A stretch of 64,000 bases of DNA, taken from NCBI RefSeq assembly GCF_014750655.1, contig NZ_JABBXD010000008.1:62001-126000 (forward strand), read 5' to 3'. The position numbers were made by a program, and so were the translations under genes. Below, piece by piece: positions 20,663-29,394 of this stretch. The stretch's first letter is position 1. The number at the start of each line of letters is the position of its first letter. The notes beneath the pieces are model-generated. The model was given only the letters and a program-made list of their open reading frames with translations. It was not told the DNA's origin and searched no databases. The stretch comes from Salinimonas profundi. GTDB taxonomy: Bacteria; Pseudomonadota; Gammaproteobacteria; Enterobacterales; Alteromonadaceae.

Positions 20663-22380
20663 CAGGTGCGCTCCGTCTTGCTCAGGCGCATGTCATCCAT
20701 GGCACCAAATTTAATCTGCATAGGATAAACATGTTCATTCTGATCCACCTGGATATCCATGAAAACCAACCGATCGGTATAACTAAAGCAGGTTTTCATT
20801 GCTTCATCCAATTCGTCCGGATGCGACACTTTAATCCCAACGTGACCATAAGCTTCAGCCAGTTTGACAAAATCAGGCATGGATTCCATATAAGAATGTG
20901 AGTGACGACCTTTATAAATCATGTCCTGCCACTGGCGCACCATTCCTAATGCCCGGTTATTCAATGAAATAATTTTCACCGGCAGGTTGTATTGCAAACA
21001 CGTCGCAAGCTCCTGAATATTCATCTGAATACTGCCATCACCGGTGACCACCACCGACACCGCATCAGGATGCGCAAACTGTACACCCATTGCAGCCGGC
21101 AGCCCGAATCCCATCGTGCCCAGTCCACCTGAGTTAATCCACTGGCGGGGCTTTTTATAAGGATAATACAAGGCCGCAAACATCTGGTGTTGACCCACAT
21201 CAGAGCTGATAAACGCATCGCCATTTGTATGCTTATACACAGACTCTATGACCGCTTGAGGCTTGATGCATTCAGTGGTTGTGTCATACCTTAAGCATTG
21301 TTTGCTGCGCCACTGATTGATCTGCTCCCACCATTCAGAGACTTTTGTCGATTGTTCACTGAAATCATAGGCTTCCAGTGCGGCGAGTAGTTGCTGCGCA
21401 ACCTTATCTACACTTCCCACCACCGGAATGTGCGCATTGACCGTTTTGGAAATTGACGCCGGGTCGATATCCACATGGATAATATCTGCATGCGGACAAA
21501 ATTTATCGACATTGTTTGTCACCCTATCATCAAAACGCGCTCCCAGAGCAAGAATGCAGTCAGCATTGTGCATTGATTTATTTGCTTCGAGCGTACCATG
21601 CATGCCCAGCATACCCACAAACTGATCATGGGTTCCGGAAATTGCGCCCAGCCCCATCAACGTGCAGGTCACCGGTGCATGTAGCAGCTCTGCCAGCTCA
21701 GTCACCAGCGATGAGGCATCACATGCAATGGCACCGCCGCCCACATACAACACCGGGCGCTTAGCTTTTGTTAAAGATTGCACCGCTTTTTTAATTTGCT
21801 TGGCGTGCCCTTTTTGCGTTGGGTTATAGGAACGCATGGTGACGTCGGTAGGAAATTCATAGGGATGAGATTCCTGCACGTTCACTATATCTTTGGGCAA
21901 ATCAACAACCACCGGGCCAGGACGCCCCGTATTAGCAATGTAAAACGCTTTTGCAATCGCTTCAGGAATATCCACCGCGCGTTTAACCAAAAAGCTGTGT
22001 TTAACAATGGGGCGCGAGCAGCCCACCATATCCGTTTCCTGGAAGGCATCTTCGCCGATATGCATAGAAGGCACCTGGCCGGAGAGCACGACCATTGGAA
22101 TAGAGTCCATGTAAGCCGTTGCGATACCGGTAATGGTATTAGTCGCTCCTGGTCCCGAGGTAACAAGCACAGTACCGGTTTTGCCGGTTGAACGCGCATA
22201 ACCATCAGCCATATGCGCTGCCGCCTGCTCATGTCGCACTAGCACATGCTTTACGGCATCTTGTGCAAATAATGCATCATAAATATCAAGTACTGCCCCA
22301 CCGGGATAACCAAATACGTGTGATACACCTACATCTTTTAGCGCTTCCACCACCATGGCGGCGCCCGACATCATTTTCAC
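20662..22380 (-). CDS. ilvI: Acetolactate synthase large (catalytic) subunit
   Basis: Thiamine-diphosphate enzyme joining two pyruvates, or pyruvate and 2-oxobutyrate, in valine, leucine and isoleucine synthesis. The catalytic Glu is in [15 protein letters not shown] (~49-63). The ThDP motif GDGS...N (~443-471) and the FAD region are present, in 572 residues. The opening [19 protein letters not shown] resembles E. coli IlvI. GGAG lies upstream of the ATG. Paired with ilvH downstream. I saw no leader peptide rich in Leu/Val/Ile codons upstream. Confidence 0.97.
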   Translation of the reverse strand: MKMMSGAAMVVEALKDVGVSHVFGYPGGAVLDIYDALFAQDAVKHVLVRHEQAAAHMADGYARSTGKTGTVLVTSGPGATNTITGIATAYMDSIPMVVLSGQVPSMHIGEDAFQETDMVGCSRPIVKHSFLVKRAVDIPEAIAKAFYIANTGRPGPVVVDLPKDIVNVQESHPYEFPTDVTMRSYNPTQKGHAKQIKKAVQSLTKAKRPVLYVGGGAIACDASSLVTELAELLHAPVTCTLMGLGAISGTHDQFVGMLGMHGTLEANKSMHNADCILALGARFDDRVTNNVDKFCPHADIIHVDIDPASISKTVNAHIPVVGSVDKVAQQLLAALEAYDFSEQSTKVSEWWEQINQWRSKQCLRYDTTTECIKPQAVIESVYKHTNGDAFISSDVGQHQMFAALYYPYKKPRQWINSGGLGTMGFGLPAAMGVQFAHPDAVSVVVTGDGSIQMNIQELATCLQYNLPVKIISLNNRALGMVRQWQDMIYKGRHSHSYMESMPDFVKLAEAYGHVGIKVSHPDELDEAMKTCFSYTDRLVFMDIQVDQNEHVYPMQIKFGAMDDMRLSKTERT

Positions 22381-23157
22381 TGTCGTCTCTCCTTTGGTTG
22401 CCCGGAATCGAAATAACTCTATAGCCGGACTATATCGAAGGAGTGCAAAAGTTAAAACAGTAAAAACGCAAAAAAGTGAGACATATGTTCCTATATAGAA
22501 AATAAATAGGATGTATGTTTCTTATATCGATGATCAAGACGTTGAATTTAGAATAAATTAACACTTTGCTAACACAACGGGAGTCATTACAGGCATTGGC
22601 AACACACCATCAGATAGCGAATCCGCATCGTCGGGATCCTTATCTGACTCCGGCAGTGACCATCCGGTCCTTCTTCGTGAACGCATACGATGCATTCGCT
22701 TCAGCTATTTCAGTCATACGCGTTTCATAGAGGCCTGCGGTAAGACGCCGCCTGGACGTTGGAAAAATAGTGTTTTCTACGTCATCTGCCAAAGCAGCAT
22801 AACCATCGGTAAGCGATCTTGGTCAGATCCTGCGTTTAGAAAGCGTACGACTTCGTACTATTACGAAAACCGCCGGCGCATAAGAACCTGTAGGAATAGT
22901 GGTGACGAGATTGAAACCGACGCTTTTTGCGACTTACTCCCCAGACGTGGCGTTGTCATTCCACATCCTGAGCATGTGCAAATAGATGCAGAGCCCGCAG
23001 CTCTATGTCAGTGTGGCCATCAAGCATGCATTGTCAAAAGACATACATGCTTCATGATTTTCCGATTTGCTGTGTAAGGATATCAACGTGATGAAAAGCG
23101 GGTTTCCCGAAAGATCACCCCACTGTCTTTAACAGCGTTGCTGTTAATGACGATGTG
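22381..23157. other. Gene-poor stretch upstream of ilvI with possible decayed coding sequence
   Basis: The 22381-22560 part is A+T-rich and should hold the ilvI promoter. Beyond it, two overlapping frames look partly coding without a complete gene. On the minus strand, 22811-22640 reads ENTIFPTSRRRLTAGLYETR with MTEIAEANASYAF after it and then a stop; the part upstream jumps frame (FLNAGSDQDRLPMV). On the plus strand one frame stays open from ~22560 to ~23078 (about 172 codons) but has no start codon until near its end. One of these is probably a decaying gene. I cannot name it. Confidence 0.45.
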
Positions 23158-23649
23158 TCAGCGTTTTTTGGGTACCCATGCCCATAGCATTTCACAGGTA
23201 ACAGGCTCTATACCCGCCGCATCGGTAACAGTAACCTCTACCATGACCTCTCCCTTATCCTGCGTATTCATCATCTGGATTTGCTCATCAGTTAATGATG
23301 CAACCGCGATCATATCTCCCGTTGCTCGTTTGACATAATTCAGCTTCATTGACTTTATCAGCGGTAGCTTGTCGCCCGGTAGATTGGTGCCCACGACAAA
23401 ACCGGTGGCAGACTCTGCCAGCAGAGCCATACCTGCGGCATGCACACTACCAATATGATTTTGTACTTTTTTGTAGTTTTTTTGTCGGAATGTGACGGAT
23501 TGCAGATCAGTACTTAAGATTTCAAGACTTACTGTGCGCGTCAGCTTAACCTTAAAGCGAAACATCCACGTTAATAGGCGGCGCGAAAGCCATGCAGGGT
23601 AGGTATTTACTTTCTTAGCGTAAGCACGAAGTGGGTTTGATTGAGGCAT
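23158..23649 (-). CDS. Hotdog-fold protein, DUF4442-type
   Basis: 163 residues with the layout of a thioesterase-like hotdog domain: IGSVHAAGMALLAESATGFV (~66-85) contains the central hotdog helix, followed by strands MKLNYVKRATGD and VMVEVTVTDAAGIEPVTCEM. It resembles DUF4442 proteins, which are related to acyl-CoA thioesterases; no activity or substrate can be assigned. It is downstream of nothing obvious, with the tRNA array beyond its 5' side. Confidence 0.7.
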   Translation of the reverse strand: MPQSNPLRAYAKKVNTYPAWLSRRLLTWMFRFKVKLTRTVSLEILSTDLQSVTFRQKNYKKVQNHIGSVHAAGMALLAESATGFVVGTNLPGDKLPLIKSMKLNYVKRATGDMIAVASLTDEQIQMMNTQDKGEVMVEVTVTDAAGIEPVTCEMLWAWVPKKR

Positions 23650-23759
23650 AAATACTTTTCATATTATCTGGTAAGACCAGAAAGATAAGTCGCAGAAAGA
23701 AAAATTGCAAATTACCTGTTGGATATTGCACATTAGTACTTGCGAGTGGCATCCACCTT

Positions 23760-24104
23760 ATGGCGACTCCAACCACGGCAGTCACATCGTAAGGAGGTAT
23801 GTACCCGACCCGCTGAGCTAATGAATATAGTTAACGATTTGAAGAAAATTGGAGCGGGAAAAGATTCGTAACTGCCAACCACGTTGTCGCGCCCCCAACC
23901 TTGGCAATCACGTCGTGACGAGGTGTGTACCCGACCCGCTGAGCTAATGAAAATAGTTAACGCTTCGAAGAAAATTGGAGCGGGAAAAGATTCGTAACTG
24001 CCAACCACGTTGTCGCGACCCCAACCCTGGCAATCACGTCGTGACGAGGAGGTATGTGCTCGACCAGCTGAGCTAATGAATATAGTTAACGCTTTGAAGA
24101 AAAT
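23760..24104 (-). repeat. Tandem decayed tRNA-Gly copies (units of ~126-129 bp)
   Basis: Downstream of the intact tRNA genes the sequence repeats with periods of 126 and 129 bases (the GAGCTA of the D-arm recurs at 23815, 23941 and 24070). Each unit holds a recognisable but broken tRNA-Gly: the CCA-bearing 3' end (TTCCCGCTCCA in RNA sense), T-arm and D-arm remnants, with ~18 extra bases in the T-arm and ~20 extra bases (CTCGTCACGACGTGA) before the anticodon loop. The acceptor 5' strand is lost (ATTAGCTCAG in place of GGGAATAGCTCAG). They cannot fold as tRNAs. Read as relics of an expanded glyVXY-type array. Confidence 0.75.
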
Positions 24105-24180
24105 TGGAGCGGGAAACGAGATTCGAACTCGCGACCCCAACCTTGGCAAGGTTGTGCTCTACCAGCTGAGCTATTCCCGC
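24105..24180 (-). tRNA. tRNA-Gly(GCC)
   Basis: 76 bases including the encoded CCA. Acceptor GCGGGAA/TTCCCGC pairs fully. The anticodon stem-loop CAACC-TTGCCAA-GGTTG carries GCC. The D-arm AGCTCAGCTGGTAGAGC and T-arm with GTTCGAATC are canonical. Identical to the copy at 24306. In E. coli three tRNA-Gly(GCC) genes (glyV, glyX, glyY) lie downstream of orn, as here. Confidence 0.97.
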
Positions 24181-24215
24181 ATTGTGTGCGTTCTTTGTTC
24201 CTCTGACCGATTTCT

Positions 24216-24284
24216 TCGTCACTTGCCAGGTCTTGGCAATCACTTCGTGACGAGGTATGTACTCGACCAGCTGAGCTATCCCGC
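24216..24284 (-). pseudogene. tRNA-Gly 5'-half fused to a hairpin (array spacer)
   Basis: In RNA sense the spacer starts like tRNA-Gly (GCGGGATAGCTCAGCTGGTCGAGT), then leaves it for a nested hairpin: TCGTCAC/GTGACGA outside and TTGCCA/TGGCAA inside. The 3' half of a tRNA is absent. It sits between the two intact genes and would be part of the same primary transcript. Confidence 0.7.
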
Positions 24285-24305
24285 ATAGAGAAGACGTTGA
24301 AAAAT

Positions 24306-24381
24306 TGGAGCGGGAAACGAGATTCGAACTCGCGACCCCAACCTTGGCAAGGTTGTGCTCTACCAGCTGAGCTATTCCCGC
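24306..24381 (-). tRNA. tRNA-Gly(GCC)
   Basis: 76 bases, identical to the copy at 24105-24180, with encoded CCA, GCC anticodon and complete cloverleaf pairing. Promoter-proximal intact member of the array. Confidence 0.97.
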
Positions 24382-24417
24382 ACTCTTTGCGTTCCTAATT
24401 TCATCTGACCTTGCACT

Positions 24418-24486
24418 TCGTCACTTGCCAAATTTGGCAATCACTTCGTGACGAGATATGCACTCGACCAGCTGAGCTATTCCCGC
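24418..24486 (-). pseudogene. Promoter-proximal tRNA-Gly 5'-half fused to a hairpin
   Basis: The first element of the transcript. It begins with the intact tRNA-Gly 5' half (GCGGGAATAGCTCAGCTGGT), then enters a hairpin with TCGTCAC/GTGACGA flanks around the 16-base perfect palindrome TTGCCAAATTTGGCAA. No tRNA 3' half follows before the next intact gene. Confidence 0.7.
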
Positions 24487-24538
24487 ATACATCTTTCAAA
24501 CCTTTTGCGAAACCGGGTGTCTCTCAAAAGTGGAGCGC

Positions 24539-24566
24539 ATTGTACAAAATTTTTGGCGATGCGCAA
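24539..24566 (-). promoter_or_regulatory. Sigma-70 promoter of the tRNA-Gly array
   Basis: On the minus strand: -35 TTGCGC (24566-24561), 16-base A/T-rich spacer, -10 TACAAT (24544-24539), followed by a G+C-rich discriminator (GCGCTCC) typical of stringently controlled stable-RNA promoters. It lies ~50 bases before the first tRNA-like element. Confidence 0.7.
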
Positions 24567-24607
24567 CACCTAATAGAAAGAAATCTGTAAAAAAGCCGTT
24601 TGAATGC

Positions 24608-25153
24608 CTAAATACTAAACACTTTCTCACGATAAAATTTTAATTCTTCGATAGATTCGCGAATATCGTCCAGTGCCAGATGTACGCCCTTTTTCGTGAA
24701 TCCTTCCAGTGCTTCAGGTTTCCAGCGACGGGTCAGCTCCTTTATTGTGCTCACATCAATGCTGCGATAATGAAAATACGCTTCCAGCTCTGGCATGTAT
24801 TTGACCATGAAGCGACGATCCTGTCCGATGGTATTGCCACATAATGGCGATTTGCCAGCATCGACATACTCTTGCAAAAACGCGATCGTCTGACGAGCAG
24901 CTTCATCCTCATTTATCCGACTTTCCCGGCATCGTGCTGTCAGGCCACTTTCACCATGGGTCTTTGTACACCACGCGTCCATGCCATCAAGAATACTGTC
25001 TGGCTGATGGACGGCAATCACTGGCCCTTCCGCCAGAATATTCAGCTGTGGATCGGTCACGATGGTGGCAATTTCCAGCACTTTGCAGGTTTCAGGATCC
25101 AGCCCGGTCATCTCCATGTCAATCCACACCAGGTTCAAATCATGCTTACTCAT
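24608..25153 (-). CDS. orn: Oligoribonuclease
   Basis: DEDDh 3'-5' exonuclease that removes 2-5 nt RNAs, including pGpG from c-di-GMP breakdown. Exo motifs: [11 protein letters not shown] (~10-20), [11 protein letters not shown] (~107-117) and [18 protein letters not shown] (~156-173) with the catalytic His and Asp. 181 residues, as in E. coli. Divergent from rsgA and followed by tRNA-Gly genes, the standard context. Confidence 0.98.
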   Translation of the reverse strand: MSKHDLNLVWIDMEMTGLDPETCKVLEIATIVTDPQLNILAEGPVIAVHQPDSILDGMDAWCTKTHGESGLTARCRESRINEDEAARQTIAFLQEYVDAGKSPLCGNTIGQDRRFMVKYMPELEAYFHYRSIDVSTIKELTRRWKPEALEGFTKKGVHLALDDIRESIEELKFYREKVFSI

Positions 25154-25247
25154 TTCTCTCTGTCCTTTTCTTTTACGTTTTTAACATGGCACCTGCGCCA
25201 CAACAACGTTATGATTGGCATAGTATACGCTAACTTATCATGGAATC

Positions 25248-26285
25248 GTGGCGAAGAAACCTAAACTCACTCAGCGTCAAAAGCGTCAGGTTGCGGCCAA
25301 TCGCAAGCGTCGTTTGAATGACAAACAAGACAACCTTTCAGCGGCAAGCACTGATACCTCGGCTTTGCAAAGCGGTACCGTAGTTGGCCGGTTTGGTAAA
25401 CATGCCGATGTGGAAGATACGTCGGGTCAGGTCTCCCGTTGTCATATCCGTCGTACTATCGAATCGGTAGTCTGTGGCGACCATGTGTTATTTGATGCAC
25501 CGGACGAGCAAAAAGAAGGCGTAAGTGGCGTTATTGAAATTGTAAAAGACAGGCAATCAGTACTCACCCGCCCCGACTTTTATGATGGCATCAAGCCTAT
25601 TGCAGCCAATATTGATCAAATCATCATTGTCAGTGCGGTGATGCCCAGCTTATCGCTGAACATTATCGATCGTTATATTGTCGCCTGTGAAGATATTGGA
25701 ATAACCCCGGTAATCGTGCTCAATAAAGTCGAACTGATGGACGAGGCAACATTGTCCGAAACCCGTCAGCAACTTGCTGAATATGAATCGCTGGGATACG
25801 AGGTCTATTTCACCAGTTGCAAAACGCAGCAGGGTATTGAAACGCTCAACAGCATTTTAAAGGATAAGGTCAGTATTTTTGTTGGCCAGTCAGGTGTCGG
25901 CAAGTCCAGTATTATCAACCAGGTATTACCCGATGCGCAGGAATTAGTCGGTGCGATATCTGATAATTCAGGGTTAGGCCAGCACACCACCACTGCCGCA
26001 AAGCTGTTACATCTGCCGGCAGGTGGCGATTTAATCGACTCTCCCGGTGTCAGAGAGTTTGGGCTGTGGCACATTCCCGTGGAAAGGGTGACATGGGGCT
26101 TCATTGAGTTTCGAGACTTTCTGGGAGGCTGTAAGTTTCGTGATTGTAAACACCTTAACGATCCCGGCTGCCTGATCCGTGAGGCTACCGAATCGGGTAA
26201 AATCAGTCCTGCCCGTTACGCCAGCTACCACAAAATCCTGACCTCAATGGAAGAAAACCGGCCCAGTCACAGTGGGCCATTTTAA
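25248..26285 (+). CDS. rsgA: Small ribosomal subunit biogenesis GTPase RsgA
   Basis: Circularly permuted GTPase acting late in 30S maturation. A basic N-terminus (KKPKLTQRQKRQVAANRKRR) precedes an OB-fold. The permuted G motifs run NKVE (G4), then GQSGVGKSSIINQ (~206-218), then DSPGVREF. The C-terminal zinc knuckle CKFRDCKH...C is present. 345 residues. It starts with GTG; length and the conserved MAKKPKLT start support it. Divergent from orn, upstream of psd. Confidence 0.96.
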   Translation: MAKKPKLTQRQKRQVAANRKRRLNDKQDNLSAASTDTSALQSGTVVGRFGKHADVEDTSGQVSRCHIRRTIESVVCGDHVLFDAPDEQKEGVSGVIEIVKDRQSVLTRPDFYDGIKPIAANIDQIIIVSAVMPSLSLNIIDRYIVACEDIGITPVIVLNKVELMDEATLSETRQQLAEYESLGYEVYFTSCKTQQGIETLNSILKDKVSIFVGQSGVGKSSIINQVLPDAQELVGAISDNSGLGQHTTTAAKLLHLPAGGDLIDSPGVREFGLWHIPVERVTWGFIEFRDFLGGCKFRDCKHLNDPGCLIREATESGKISPARYASYHKILTSMEENRPSHSGPF

Positions 26286-26400
26286 AATAATGGCAACTTT
26301 GGTTGCCGTTATGCCTTCCAGCTTGTTCTCATAACCGTAAATTCCTTTTTATCCGCATCAGATACGGTACAATCGCGCTGTTCAATAAAGGAGAAGCACC

Positions 26401-27303
26401 GTGCTGGACTGGTTAAAAGTCAACCTGCAATATTTGTTACCTAAACATCTGGTTTCCAGGCTTATTGGAAAGCTTGCCTCGGCCCGTGCCGGTAAGCTGA
26501 CGACCTGGTTAATCAAACTGTTTATCAGACATTACAAGGTTGATATGCATGAAGCGCTGTATTCACAGCCAGAACACTATAAAACCTTTAATGATTTCTT
26601 CACCCGTCCGTTACAGCCGGATGCGCGTCCCATCGAAGGCGATGAGAAAACATTGGTGCACCCGGTAGACGGCGCAGTCAGTCAGTTCGGCGATATTCTC
26701 GATGACAGTATTTTCCAGGCTAAAGGCCATAATTACAGTCTGACAACGCTGCTGGGCGGTAAACCCGAGCTGGCAAAGCCCTTCAAGGGCGGTAAGTTTG
26801 CCACAGTCTATCTTGCGCCCCGCGATTACCACCGTATTCATATGCCGGTTGATGGCACGCTGACGGACATGATTTATGTGCCCGGTGAACTGTTCTCTGT
26901 TAACCCGTTAACCGCCAGTAACATTCCCGGCCTGTTTGCCCGCAACGAGCGTGTCGTTGCACTGTTCGATACCCCGGTGGGCAAAATGGCCATGGTACTG
27001 GTAGGCGCAACCATCGTTGCAAGTATCGAAACCATCTGGGCAGGTACGGTTACCCCGCCAGCCGGCAAAAACGTACAGCACTGGCAGTACGACACAGACG
27101 GCGAGCACAGTGTGCATATTAAAAAAGGCGATGAATTGGGCCGATTCAAACTAGGCTCAACTGTCGTAGCCTGTTTTGAGCCCGGTGCCATTGAGTTTGA
27201 AGACTTAAGCGCCGGTCAGGTCACACGGCTGGGTGAGCACTTTGCCTATAGCGCTCAGGTAGCCAATGATGATACTGATTCACAAGAGCCTGAATCGGTC
27301 TAA
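26401..27303 (+). CDS. psd: Phosphatidylserine decarboxylase proenzyme
   Basis: Makes phosphatidylethanolamine at the inner membrane. The 300-residue proenzyme self-cleaves at LGST (~249-252) to form the pyruvoyl group on the Ser. HPVDG (~80) and HRIHMPVDG (~143-151) supply the conserved catalytic His/Asp residues. GTG start with GGAGAAG upstream. rsgA-psd adjacency is conserved. The C-terminal ~15 residues are acidic and variable. Confidence 0.97.
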   Translation: MLDWLKVNLQYLLPKHLVSRLIGKLASARAGKLTTWLIKLFIRHYKVDMHEALYSQPEHYKTFNDFFTRPLQPDARPIEGDEKTLVHPVDGAVSQFGDILDDSIFQAKGHNYSLTTLLGGKPELAKPFKGGKFATVYLAPRDYHRIHMPVDGTLTDMIYVPGELFSVNPLTASNIPGLFARNERVVALFDTPVGKMAMVLVGATIVASIETIWAGTVTPPAGKNVQHWQYDTDGEHSVHIKKGDELGRFKLGSTVVACFEPGAIEFEDLSAGQVTRLGEHFAYSAQVANDDTDSQEPESV

Positions 27304-28176
27304 ATGGATCCGGTCAAACGCAGCCTGATTACGCTGCACCTCACGGTCGTTCTGTTAGGCGGAACGGCCCTGTTTTCTCAGATTATTCCGCTTTCGGCAC
27401 GTGATATCACACTGGGTCGATCGGTATTTGCCTGCCTGGCGTTATTTGCGTTTATGGCAATTACCCGAACATCATTCCGCTTAAACAGCAAAAAAGATTA
27501 CAGCATCGCCATCGCACTGGGTGTACTGATGGCAATGCACTGGGTGACTTATTTCGCGGCCATGCAATATGCCGGTGTTTCGGTGGGCATGATTGCCTTG
27601 TTTACCTTCCCGGTAATTACTGTATTAATTGAGCCTTTTTTTGAACGTACGCGGCTTTCCTGGCAGGACCTTCTCAGCGCCCTCGTCGTTTTTTTGGGCA
27701 TAGCGCTAATTGTGCCGGAAACTACGTTAAATAATGATGTCACCCTGGGCGTGGTTGTGGGAATCATTTCTGCGGTGCTGTATGCCATCCGTAATCTGGT
27801 ACACCGTCAGCATTTTTCGCAGTACTCTGGTGCCAAAGCGATGGCATGGCAGATACTGTTGGTATGCATATGTCTGGTTCCTCTCTCCACCAGCGGATTA
27901 CCTGATGCATCATTGTCCACCTGGGGATTATTGCTGGCATTGGGGACGCTGTTCACTGCGCTTCCCCATGCATTTATCGCAGCGTCGCTGGCCCACCTCA
28001 AAGCAACCACATTTTCGCTTATTGCATGTATGCAGCCATTCTACGGCGTGATTCTGGCAGTGATTCTTCTGGGTGAATCCCCTGGGTGGAAAACAATACT
28101 CGGTGGGGTTTTGGTTACCTCAGCATCGGTATATGAGACGGTAAAAACACACAAGTTGGCTAAAGGAGCGCAGTAA
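27304..28176 (+). CDS. EamA/DMT-family transporter
   Basis: 290 residues, ten predicted membrane helices in two EamA repeats (~5-140 and ~147-283). The second repeat ends with FYGVILAVILLGESPGWKTILG, a common EamA ending. The substrate (metabolite export or uptake) cannot be told. It starts directly after the psd stop and its stop overlaps the next start (TAATG), so psd, this gene and the phosphodiesterase form an operon. Confidence 0.88.
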   Translation: MDPVKRSLITLHLTVVLLGGTALFSQIIPLSARDITLGRSVFACLALFAFMAITRTSFRLNSKKDYSIAIALGVLMAMHWVTYFAAMQYAGVSVGMIALFTFPVITVLIEPFFERTRLSWQDLLSALVVFLGIALIVPETTLNNDVTLGVVVGIISAVLYAIRNLVHRQHFSQYSGAKAMAWQILLVCICLVPLSTSGLPDASLSTWGLLLALGTLFTALPHAFIAASLAHLKATTFSLIACMQPFYGVILAVILLGESPGWKTILGGVLVTSASVYETVKTHKLAKGAQ

Positions 28177-28865
28177 TGTGGATTCTGGCGCATCGTGGCG
28201 CAAGTAAACAAGCACCTGAAAATACCCGCAAAGCGTTTCGCCTGGCTATGGAGCAACAGGCAACCGGTATCGAGTTTGACACTTACCAGGTGGAAGACGA
28301 AATCATTGTTATCCACGATCGTCGTCTGGAAAGAACCACCAATGGCCATGGTCAGATTAATAACTCAAGCCTTGATTACCTGCGCTCGCTGGATGCCGGT
28401 GAGGGTGAGCACATTCCGTTTTTGACCGACGCTTTAGGTTGTTTGCCCGCCGATGCCATATGCAACATTGAAATCAAGTCACTGTATGACATCCCCCGCT
28501 GGCTTCAATCCTTGGATGCGTCTTTACGTCATATTGCCATGCCCCGGGAAAATATCATTGTGTCATCGTTTAATCACCGCTGGCTCAAACGTATTCATCA
28601 GCTTGAACCAGATTTGAAACTTGGTGCGCTGACCTCTTCCTACCCCGAGGAAGGTGTTGAGTTTGCCCGTAAGCTCAATGCTTATTCAGTCCACGTCAGC
28701 CTGGACGTGGTGGATGAGGAACTGGTCAGAATTGCGAAAGCCGAAGGCCTGCAGATTTTAGTGTTCACCGTGGATGACCCGATGGATATGCAAATGCTTC
28801 GGGACTGGGGTGTAGACGGTATTTTTACCAATGTACCCGACGAAGCCAGGCGCGCATTGTATTAG
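28176..28865 (+). CDS. Cytoplasmic glycerophosphodiester phosphodiesterase
   Basis: Splits glycerophosphodiesters to glycerol-3-phosphate and an alcohol. The GDPD signature is complete: HRGASKQAPENT (5-16), the metal-ligand segment GIEFDTYQV (~31-39), HDRRLERTTNG (~46-56) and CNIEIKS (~90). No signal peptide, so UgpQ-like in location. Its place after psd in one operon fits phospholipid turnover. Confidence 0.93.
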   Translation: MWILAHRGASKQAPENTRKAFRLAMEQQATGIEFDTYQVEDEIIVIHDRRLERTTNGHGQINNSSLDYLRSLDAGEGEHIPFLTDALGCLPADAICNIEIKSLYDIPRWLQSLDASLRHIAMPRENIIVSSFNHRWLKRIHQLEPDLKLGALTSSYPEEGVEFARKLNAYSVHVSLDVVDEELVRIAKAEGLQILVFTVDDPMDMQMLRDWGVDGIFTNVPDEARRALY

Positions 28866-28882
28866 CCTGGCCGGACTTCTTT

Positions 28883-29311
28883 TTACTTGGGGACACTGGA
28901 TAACGTGTGGGAATACGTCGGTTTACGCTGAAACCGGGCTTTCTTAATTAACCGCATGTTCAGCACGTGAGCAAGTACGATGAGCATAGCACCCGTCGCA
29001 ATAGTAAATGGCTCAAACTGTTCACCCAGAAAATTCTTATGCCAGTAAATCAGACCACCAGCAGAGATAATTGCGACCGGATAATATTGGCCATGAAAAC
29101 GGATTGCCCCTGAAATTAACGCAACAGCACCGATCAGCATAGAAATGAGCAGGATGGTGCGTTCAAACCAGGTTTGTGCAAAAAAGGTTGAGGAAACAAG
29201 CGGTAACAATGGCACCAGCACTGGTAGTGACAAACAATGAACCGCACACAGGCTTGAGATCCAGATTCCCAGTCTGTCGAGTTTTGATGGATTGTCGGTC
29301 GGTAATGCCAC
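28883..29311 (-). CDS. MerC-domain membrane protein, probably Zur-controlled
   Basis: 142 residues with four membrane helices and the MerC hallmark CAVHC (~22-26) in the first helix. In MerC proteins this cysteine pair binds Hg(II), and many chromosomal MerC-domain proteins have no link to mercury. No merR/merA/merT genes are near. A perfect Zur-type palindrome lies 32 bases before the GTG start, so zinc rather than mercury is the likelier signal. Inference: a small zinc-linked importer or chaperone. Convergent with the phosphodiesterase gene. Confidence 0.85.
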   Translation of the reverse strand: MALPTDNPSKLDRLGIWISSLCAVHCLSLPVLVPLLPLVSSTFFAQTWFERTILLISMLIGAVALISGAIRFHGQYYPVAIISAGGLIYWHKNFLGEQFEPFTIATGAMLIVLAHVLNMRLIKKARFQRKPTYSHTLSSVPK

Positions 29312-29342
29312 AGGCGCTATCCAGTCTGATCAAACAATGAAC

Positions 29343-29355
29343 GTTATAATATAAC
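29343..29355. promoter_or_regulatory. Zur box upstream of the MerC gene
   Basis: GTTATA-A-TATAAC is a perfect 6-1-6 palindrome and matches the core of the gammaproteobacterial Zur consensus (GTTATANTATAAC). It sits where a promoter would be for the minus-strand MerC gene; the neighbouring yibQ only ends nearby, so MerC is the target. Confidence 0.75.
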
Positions 29356-29394
29356 ATTAAACGTCATTTCAAAACACTTTGATCAAAATTTAAT

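Noticed and set aside
23733..24149. Minus-strand ORF of 138 codons across the tRNA array
   Set aside because: It translates the tandem tRNA repeats (recurring FPAPIFF / SSAGR), so it is a by-product of repetition.
23760..24500. Regularly spaced repeats resembling a CRISPR array
   Set aside because: The repeated units are 98-129 bp and each is a whole or broken tRNA-Gly; there are no short repeats with unique spacers and no cas genes.
26290..26306. GGCAAC/GTTGCC hairpin between rsgA and psd
   Set aside because: Short stem without a T-run; the evidence is too weak to call it a terminator or regulator.
28883..29311. Mercury-resistance function for the MerC-domain gene
   Set aside because: No merR, merT, merP or merA nearby, and the upstream site is of the Zur type.
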